The notes under the pieces are model-generated. The model did no database searches and had not been told where the DNA came from. It worked only from the letters and a program-made list of their open reading frames with translations. The translations under genes and the position numbers were made by a program. Positions 58,399-64,000 of a DNA stretch of 64,000 nucleotides are shown one piece after another (positions within the stretch are counted from its first letter, which is position 1; the number at the start of each line of letters is the position of its first letter). Source of the stretch: Thiomonas intermedia (GTDB lineage Bacteria; Pseudomonadota; Gammaproteobacteria; Burkholderiales; Burkholderiaceae_C); assembly GCF_002028405.1 (NCBI RefSeq), contig NZ_CP020046.1, forward strand, positions 2,790,001 to 2,854,000, written 5' to 3'.

Positions 58399-59517
58399 AT
58401 GTCTTTAAACCAAGCCGCCTGGATCAATGCCAAGGGCCAGCCGCTTAGCGTGTCCGAGGCACCAATGCCTCGGCCTGGTGCAGGAGAAATTCTGGTTCGC
58501 AATCGTGCAATCGCATTGAATTCTTTTGACGGCATCGTCCAGACGCTGGGCAGCATGGTCACGCCTTGGGTGAGCTATCCCGCGATCCTCGGATCGGACG
58601 TGGCCGGCGAGGTCGTCGTGGTCGGAGCATCGGTGTCCCGTTTCAAGCCGGGTGACCGGGTTTTAGGGCTGGCGCTGGGCATCGACAAGATCGCCAACCG
58701 GTCGGTCGAGGGTGCTTTTCAGAAGTACGTGATCCTGCGGCAAGAGGCTGCGACGGAACTGCCGGACTCGATAAGCTTCGAACGGGCGGCGGTACTGCCG
58801 TTGGCCATCGCCACAGCAGCATGTGGGCTGTTCCTCGACGATCAACTTGGCCTGCGCGCACCTTCCGTGCAGCGGTCTGAGCCGACCGGCAAGACCGTGC
58901 TCATTTGGGGTGGGTCGACCTGTGTCGGGAGCGCGGCCATCCAGCTCGCTGTAGCGGCGGGCTACGAGGTCGTGACGACAGCTTCGCCAAAGAACTTTGA
59001 CTACGTCAGAGGACTCGGCGCCAGCTATGTGTTCGACTACAACGATACGGATGTCGTCGTGACCATGGCGAAGCACCTCGCCGACCGAGACATGGCGGGT
59101 GCGTTGGCTATTGCGGTGGGCTCCGGCGCCTCATGCATCGACGTCATGAGCCGTTGCCGAGGCCAGCGAATGGTCTCGATGGCGAGTTCTCCGCTGCCGA
59201 TCAACGATGCGCCGTTGACCAGGCAGTTCTTCTGGAAGTTGACGCGCTTGCCGCAACTGGCCGCTGGCTTTCTGGGGTTGGCGATCCGAGCGCGCGTCAG
59301 AGGGGTTGCCACTCGAGCGATCTGGGGGACCGCGCTGATGAAGGGCACGCTTGGCAAGCAGATCTTCAATGAATTTCTCGGCCCAGCTCTGGCGAGCGGA
59401 CGTTTGGTCCCAGCACCCAAACCACTCGTAGTGGGGCATTCGCTCGAAGCGCTTCCAGAAGCGCTGGCTTTACTTCGTCGTGGTGTTTCGGCCAGCAAGG
59501 TTGTCGTATCGCTCTGA
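58399..59517 (+). CDS. Medium-chain dehydrogenase/reductase (quinone oxidoreductase-like)
   Basis: 372 residues from ATG 58399 (GGAG before it). N-terminal GroES-like domain (ILGSDVAGEVVVVGASVSRFKPGDRV) and Rossmann domain with VLIWGGSTCVGSAAIQLA. The structural zinc cysteines of classic alcohol dehydrogenases are absent, so a zinc-independent NADPH-dependent enoyl or quinone reductase is likely. Paired with the divergent AraC regulator. Substrate unknown. Confidence 0.88.
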   Translation: MSLNQAAWINAKGQPLSVSEAPMPRPGAGEILVRNRAIALNSFDGIVQTLGSMVTPWVSYPAILGSDVAGEVVVVGASVSRFKPGDRVLGLALGIDKIANRSVEGAFQKYVILRQEAATELPDSISFERAAVLPLAIATAACGLFLDDQLGLRAPSVQRSEPTGKTVLIWGGSTCVGSAAIQLAVAAGYEVVTTASPKNFDYVRGLGASYVFDYNDTDVVVTMAKHLADRDMAGALAIAVGSGASCIDVMSRCRGQRMVSMASSPLPINDAPLTRQFFWKLTRLPQLAAGFLGLAIRARVRGVATRAIWGTALMKGTLGKQIFNEFLGPALASGRLVPAPKPLVVGHSLEALPEALALLRRGVSASKVVVSL

Positions 59518-59596
59518 AAGTCCAGATCTTCTCCGTCAAGAGCAACTCAGGTGATTCGCAGTGGGAATCGACCCCCATAAAAGGGCATTCTGAACG

Positions 59597-59626
59597 AAAA
59601 AAAGCTCGACTGGTGAGGTCGAGCTT
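59597..59626 (-). terminator. Terminator of tRNA-Thr
   Basis: AAGCTCGAC/GTCGAGCTT 9-bp stem with 7-base loop, followed on the minus strand by a run of seven T. Located 34 bases after the tRNA 3' end. Confidence 0.88.
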
Positions 59627-59659
59627 TCTCCATAAATCATTGATTTACTTTGCTTATAT

Positions 59660-59735
59660 TGGTGCCGGTGAAAGGAGTCGAACCCTCGACCTTCGCATTA
59701 CGAATGCGCTGCTCTACCAACTGAGCTACACCGGC
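59660..59735 (-). tRNA. tRNA-Thr (CGU)
   Basis: 76 bases with encoded CCA. On the minus strand: acceptor GCCGGTG/CACCGGC, D arm GCTC-AGTTGGTA-GAGC, anticodon loop TTCGTAA giving anticodon CGU (reads ACG), T arm with TTCGACT loop. Sequence of the anticodon arm and variable loop equals that of E. coli thrW as I know it. Its 3' half is duplicated in degraded form at 57170-57207. Confidence 0.97.
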
Positions 59736-59779
59736 GAAGCCAGCGATTCTATACCAATGGCGCGGCCTGATCTTCGTCT

Positions 59780-60790
59780 TCAGGCGGATTCGGCGTGGTA
59801 GCGCTGCAGCAGCTCAACTTCTTCGCTTGATCCGAGCATCACGCTGCAACGCTCGTGCAGAGAAGAGGGCGCGATGTCGAGAATGCGCTGCTTGCCATTC
59901 GTTGCCGCGCCGCCGGCCTGTTCCACCAGCAAGCTCATGGGATTGGCTTCGTACAGCAGACGCAGCTTGCCGGGTTTGTTCGGCTCGCGCTGGTCCCACG
60001 GATAGAGGAACACGCCGCCACGCATGAGAATGCGATGCACGTCGGCCACCATGCTGCCCACCCAGCGCATGTTGAAGTCGCGTCCGCGCGGGCCGTCCTT
60101 GCCTTGCAGGCATTCGTCGATGTAGCGCTTCACTGGAGGCGCCCAGTGACGCAGGTTCGACATATTGATGGAGAACTCGCTGGTGCTGGCGGGAATCTTC
60201 AGGCCGTCCTGCGTGAGCACGAAGCTGCCCTGCTCGCGATCGAGGGTGAAGACGGCCACGCCATGGCCCACGGTGAGGACGAGCTGGGTTTGCGGGCCAT
60301 ACACGCAGTAACCCGCGGCAACCTGCCGGGCGCCAGCCTGAAGAAAATGCGCTTCGCTGACTTCACCGACGTTGCCTGGCAACTGCAGCACGGAAAAAAT
60401 GGTGCCGATGGTGACGTCGACGTCGATGTTGGAGGAGCCGTCGAGCGGGTCGAACAGCAGCAGGTACTCGCCGCGCGGGTAGTGTTCCGAGACCGGGAAC
60501 ACGGTGTCCATTTCTTCCGAGGCCATGGCAGCCAGGTGTCCGCCCCACTCGTTGGCGTGGATCAGCACGTCGTTGGCGATGACGTCGAGCTTTTTCTGCA
60601 CTTCGCCCTGCACGTTGCCGGTGCCGGCGGAGCCGAGCACATCGCCCAGGGCGCCTTTGTTCACGGCAATGCTGATGCGCTTGCAGGCACGCGCGACGAC
60701 TTCGACGAGCAGGCGCAGATGCGGGGTGATGGCGCCATGCTCGCGCTCCTGTTCAACGAGGTAGCGGGTGAGGTTGACGGATTGGGTCAT
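59780..60790 (-). CDS. fbp: Fructose-1,6-bisphosphatase class I
   Basis: 336 residues from ATG 60790. Metal/substrate motifs [34 protein letters not shown] and [12 protein letters not shown]. Hydrolyses fructose 1,6-bisphosphate in gluconeogenesis (and in the Calvin cycle where present; no cbb genes in this window). Downstream of pepN on the same strand with a 35-base gap. The upstream in-frame extension overlaps pepN and is not coding. Confidence 0.96.
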   Translation of the reverse strand: MTQSVNLTRYLVEQEREHGAITPHLRLLVEVVARACKRISIAVNKGALGDVLGSAGTGNVQGEVQKKLDVIANDVLIHANEWGGHLAAMASEEMDTVFPVSEHYPRGEYLLLFDPLDGSSNIDVDVTIGTIFSVLQLPGNVGEVSEAHFLQAGARQVAAGYCVYGPQTQLVLTVGHGVAVFTLDREQGSFVLTQDGLKIPASTSEFSINMSNLRHWAPPVKRYIDECLQGKDGPRGRDFNMRWVGSMVADVHRILMRGGVFLYPWDQREPNKPGKLRLLYEANPMSLLVEQAGGAATNGKQRILDIAPSSLHERCSVMLGSSEEVELLQRYHAESA

Positions 60791-60825
60791 GGGGGAGTCT
60801 CTGGAAGGAAAGGGGCGCGCCGCGA

Positions 60826-63498
60826 TCAGTTGGCCAGGGCACGTTCGATGATTTCTCGGGTGTCGGAGGACAGACCGGCGCTGTCTGCCACGGTGCGCAG
60901 CGCCTGTTGCGCGGCGTCGCGATACGGAGGCGCGAGTTTGCGCCAGCGGTCGAGGGCCCGTGCCAGCCGGGCAGCGACCTGCGGGTTGATGGCATCGAGC
61001 GCCTGAACCTGTTCGGCCCAGAACGCGTAGCCCGCACCGTCGGCGCGGTGGAAGGCGCCTGGATTGGCCTGGCAGTAGGCGAACAGCACGCTGCGGGCTC
61101 GGTTGGGGTTGTGGATGGAGAAGGCGGGGTGCCGCATCAGGGCGCGCACGCGCTCGAGCTGCAGGCCGTCGCGGTCGGGCGCGCTGGCCTGCAGCGCGAA
61201 CCATTTGTCCATGACCAGCGGTTCTTCGGCGAACTGGGTGGCGAAGCGCTCAAGCGCAGGCTTGGCCAGATCGGCGCCAACATGGACCAGGGCTGTCAGT
61301 GCGGCGAAGCGGTCGGTCATGTTGTCGGCATCCTTGACACGCTGATAGACCCGTCCCAGCCAAGTCGCCTGCCCCAGTTCGCACCAATGCGCCTGGGCCT
61401 GATTGCGCAGGGCGCGGCGGCCGGCGCTGGCGAAATCGGGGCTGTAACCGCCTTCGGGGGCGAGGGTGTCCCAGAGGGTCTGCCAGTCTTGTTCGAGTTC
61501 CTGGGCCAGCGCGGTGCGCAGCGCCTGGCGGGCGCGGTGGATGCGAGGAGGGTCGACCTCTTCGAGCTGTTCGGCGATGTAGGCCTCGCCCGGCGGGGTG
61601 AGCAGCAGATCCTTGAATGCGGGATCGAGCTTCGGGTCGCGGAGCACGGCGCGCAGAGCGTCGAGATAAGGGGCGTCGAGACGCAGTGCTTCGCCGCGAA
61701 CGGCGGCCAGCACGCGCGACAGCGTCAGTCGCTGCGCCGCTTCCCAACGGTTGAACGGGTCGGCGTCATGGGCGAGCAAATGCAGCAACTCGGCATCGGT
61801 GTAGGCGTAGTCGAGGATCACCGGGGCCGAGAATCCGCGCAGCAACGAAGGGGTGACGGTGTCGGCGTCGATCTGCTCGAAGACGAAGGTCTGCTCGGAT
61901 GCGGTGAGCACGAGCACGGTCGAGGTGCCCTTGTCCTGACCTTGCAGCCACAGGGGCAGGGCGCCGCCCCGGGCGTCGAGCAAGCCCATGGCGACAGGAA
62001 TGACCTGCGGCTGCTTGCCCGACTGGCCGGGCGTGTCGGGCAGGGTTTGACGCAGCGTGAGGGTGTAGGTGCGGGCGGCCGAATCGAGCGCGCCGCTGGC
62101 GTGCAGGCGCGGCGTGCCGGCCTGGCTGTACCAGCGCTTGAAAGCGATCAGGTGCGCGGCCAGAGCCGACTCCGGGTTGGCATCGGCCATGGCCTGGGCA
62201 AAGTCGTCGCAGGTCACGGCCTGGCCGTCGAAGCGCTGGAAGTACAGATCCATCCCCTTGCGGAAGCCGGATCGGCCCACCAGGGTCTGCATCATGCGGA
62301 CCACTTCGGCGCCCTTCTCATAGACGGTGGCGGTGTAGAAATTGTCGATGGCCTGGTATTGCTCGGGGCGAACCGGATGCGCCATCGGGCCCGCGTCCTC
62401 GGAAAACTGCGCGGTACGCAACACCCGCACGTCCTCGATGCGCTTGACCGCGCGTGCGGACTCACCGCCCGAAGCGGCGGCCAGGTCCTGGCTGAATTCC
62501 TGGTCGCGGAAGACGGTGAGGCCTTCCTTGAGACTGAGCTGGAACCAGTCGCGGCAGGTGATGCGGTCGCCCGTCCAGTTGTGGAAATACTCGTGGCCGA
62601 CCACGCTCTCGATGCCGTCGTAGTCGACATCGGTGGCGGTGGCCGGGTTGGCCAGCACATACTTGGTATTGAAGATGTTGAGGCCCTTGTTTTCCATGGC
62701 CCCCATGTTGAAGTCGCTCACGGCCACGATCATGAAACGATCCAGATCGAGGCTCAGGCCGAAGCGCTGTTCGTCCCACGCGATCGACTTGATGAGCGAC
62801 TCCATCGCGTGCTCGGTCTTGTCGAGATCGCCCGCGCGCACATAGACCTGCAGCAGATGCGTCTTGCCCGAGGCGGCCCGCACGGTCTGTTCGCGGCACA
62901 CCAGATTGCCGCCGACCAGCGCGAACAGATAGCAGGGCTTGGGAAACGGATCGTCCCACACCGCCTCATGGCGGCCGCCGTCCAGGTCGGCCTGCGACAC
63001 CAGATTGCCGTTGGACAGCAGCACCGGGTACTGCGTCTTGTCGGCCCGCAGCGTGACGTGAAAGCGGCTCATCACATCCGGGCGGTCGGGCCAATAGGTG
63101 ATGCGGCGAAAGCCCTCGGCTTCGCATTGGGTGAAGAACGCGCCGCCCGACATGTAAAGACCCGCCAGCTGGGTGTTGGCCTGGGGGACGTTGAGCGTTT
63201 CGATCTCCAGCGTGAACGTCTCGGGCAGCTTGTCGAGCACCAGCGTGTTGCCGTCCTGGCGGAAGGCGACGAATTCGCCGTTCACCTTCAGCGTCAGCAG
63301 GGTGATGTCTTCACCGTCGAGCACCAGCGGGGCCGACTCGGCGGCGCCGTCAACGCGGCGCACCGCCATGCGGCTGTGCACGCGCGTCTTCGCGGGGTCG
63401 AGATCGAAGCGCAGGTGCACGCTGTCGATGGCGTAGGCCGGGGGGGTGTACTCCGCCAGGCGGGTGATGCGGGCGGGCGTGTCGGGTTTGGCGGTCAT
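60826..63498 (-). CDS. pepN: Aminopeptidase N
   Basis: 890 residues, M1 metallopeptidase. Exopeptidase motif [11 protein letters not shown] and zinc motif HEYFH with the third ligand Glu in [10 protein letters not shown]-terminal helical ERAP-like domain. Cytosolic peptide turnover. ATG at 63498 gives the family start; the long open frame upstream covers part of prfB in another frame. Confidence 0.96.
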   Translation of the reverse strand: MTAKPDTPARITRLAEYTPPAYAIDSVHLRFDLDPAKTRVHSRMAVRRVDGAAESAPLVLDGEDITLLTLKVNGEFVAFRQDGNTLVLDKLPETFTLEIETLNVPQANTQLAGLYMSGGAFFTQCEAEGFRRITYWPDRPDVMSRFHVTLRADKTQYPVLLSNGNLVSQADLDGGRHEAVWDDPFPKPCYLFALVGGNLVCREQTVRAASGKTHLLQVYVRAGDLDKTEHAMESLIKSIAWDEQRFGLSLDLDRFMIVAVSDFNMGAMENKGLNIFNTKYVLANPATATDVDYDGIESVVGHEYFHNWTGDRITCRDWFQLSLKEGLTVFRDQEFSQDLAAASGGESARAVKRIEDVRVLRTAQFSEDAGPMAHPVRPEQYQAIDNFYTATVYEKGAEVVRMMQTLVGRSGFRKGMDLYFQRFDGQAVTCDDFAQAMADANPESALAAHLIAFKRWYSQAGTPRLHASGALDSAARTYTLTLRQTLPDTPGQSGKQPQVIPVAMGLLDARGGALPLWLQGQDKGTSTVLVLTASEQTFVFEQIDADTVTPSLLRGFSAPVILDYAYTDAELLHLLAHDADPFNRWEAAQRLTLSRVLAAVRGEALRLDAPYLDALRAVLRDPKLDPAFKDLLLTPPGEAYIAEQLEEVDPPRIHRARQALRTALAQELEQDWQTLWDTLAPEGGYSPDFASAGRRALRNQAQAHWCELGQATWLGRVYQRVKDADNMTDRFAALTALVHVGADLAKPALERFATQFAEEPLVMDKWFALQASAPDRDGLQLERVRALMRHPAFSIHNPNRARSVLFAYCQANPGAFHRADGAGYAFWAEQVQALDAINPQVAARLARALDRWRKLAPPYRDAAQQALRTVADSAGLSSDTREIIERALAN

Positions 63499-63545
63499 GG
63501 CAGTGCGGGTTTCAGCGGGGCGATAGGGGACAGGAGCCGTGAGGA

Positions 63546-64000
63546 TCAAAGGCCGGATTTCAGGCTGGCGGTGATGAATTCGTCGAGATCGCCGTCGAGC
63601 ACCTTCTGGGTGTTGGAGATCTCGACATTCGTCCGCAGATCCTTGATGCGGCTCTGGTCGAGCACATAGCTGCGGATCTGGTGGCCCCAGCCCACATCGC
63701 TCTTGCTCGACTCGAGCTTCTGCTGTTCGGCCATGCGCTTGCGCATCTCGTGCTCGTAGAGCCGCGAGCGCAACATCTGCCAGGCCTCGTCGCGGTTGCG
63801 ATGCTGGCTGCGGTCGTTCTGGCACTGCACCACGATGCCCGTAGGCAGGTGCGTGAGGCGCACCGCGGAGTCGGTCTTGTTGATGTGCTGGCCGCCGGCG
63901 CCGCTGGCGCGAAAGGTGTCGGTGCGCACGTCGGCGGGGTTGATGTCGATCTCGATGGAGTCGTCCACCTCGGGGTAGACGAACACGCTGGCGAAGCTGG
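63546..64000 (-). CDS. prfB: Peptide chain release factor 2, C-terminal part
   Basis: The frame is open to the right window edge; about 150 residues are visible. The peptidyl-tRNA hydrolysis motif GGQ lies in [17 protein letters not shown], followed by [16 protein letters not shown]. The SPF stop-recognition motif and the usual programmed frameshift would be upstream, outside the window. Stop at 63546, 47 bases before pepN. Confidence 0.95.
   Translation of the reverse strand, partial: SFASVFVYPEVDDSIEIDINPADVRTDTFRASGAGGQHINKTDSAVRLTHLPTGIVVQCQNDRSQHRNRDEAWQMLRSRLYEHEMRKRMAEQQKLESSKSDVGWGHQIRSYVLDQSRIKDLRTNVEISNTQKVLDGDLDEFITASLKSGL

Noticed and set aside
59613-59801. 62-residue ORF containing SRTLDLRITNALLYQLSYTG
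   Set aside because: It is the translation of the tRNA-Thr gene read on the wrong strand, a well-known annotation artefact.
60907-63669. 920-residue plus-strand open frame opposite pepN
   Set aside because: pepN has full catalytic motifs on the other strand; this frame has none.

Overview
The window is a GC-rich chromosomal segment of a betaproteobacterium, most likely of the order Burkholderiales. The basis is gene content and order: rpsP-rimM-trmD-rplS, lapA-lapB-hldA-hldD, folK-pcnB-HAD-hda-perM opposite purM, and a complete cco cluster with its own FNR. A Thiomonas-like organism is plausible, but the sequence alone does not settle the genus. Genes are densely packed, with many 4-bp start/stop overlaps, and almost all are full length. 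The window edges cut a copper-type P-type ATPase (left) and release factor 2 (right).

Layout. 0-7.9 kb: microaerobic respiration, i.e. the 3' end of ccoI, ccoS, an FNR box, ccoNOQP, ccoGH, an FNR-type regulator and a DsbD/TauE-like membrane protein. 8-16.3 kb: aromatic amino acid catabolism. A kynB-kynU-kynA-kynR operon takes tryptophan to anthranilate. Divergent hpd-phhA and a VOC-fah-maiA operon belong to Phe/Tyr degradation, but no homogentisate dioxygenase gene is present. 16.4-29.6 kb: a complete pelABCDEFG exopolysaccharide operon on the minus strand, with an unusual in-frame 81-bp tandem repeat at the end of pelF. 29.7-32.7 kb: tatD and htpG. 32.8-36.8 kb: rpsP-rimM-trmD-rplS, a terminator, then a Nudix gene and a CobD/CbiB-family gene. 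37-51.1 kb: housekeeping (acetyltransferase, TM2-like protein, folK-pcnB-HAD-hda-perM, purM, amn, lapAB, hldAD, an MFS transporter, guaC). 51.25-53.6 kb: a UvrD-type helicase.

53.6-59.7 kb is the accessory part. It holds 63-bp palindromic tandem repeats, an intact 1.3-kb IS5-family element with TTAA target duplication, a chemotaxis receptor, and an AraC regulator next to a medium-chain reductase. The AraC/reductase pair lies between tRNA-Thr(CGU) and a decayed copy of that tRNA's 3' half about 2.5 kb away in the same orientation. This is the geometry left by site-specific integration at a tRNA gene. 59.8-64 kb returns to core genes: fbp, pepN and prfB.

Non-coding structure is rich: candidate attenuators in front of guaC and inside the cco cluster, a Shine-Dalgarno-occluding inverted repeat in front of the VOC-fah-maiA operon, a perfect 28-bp palindrome in the perM/purM divergent region, AraC-type direct repeats, and two MITE-like inverted repeats at convergent gene ends.
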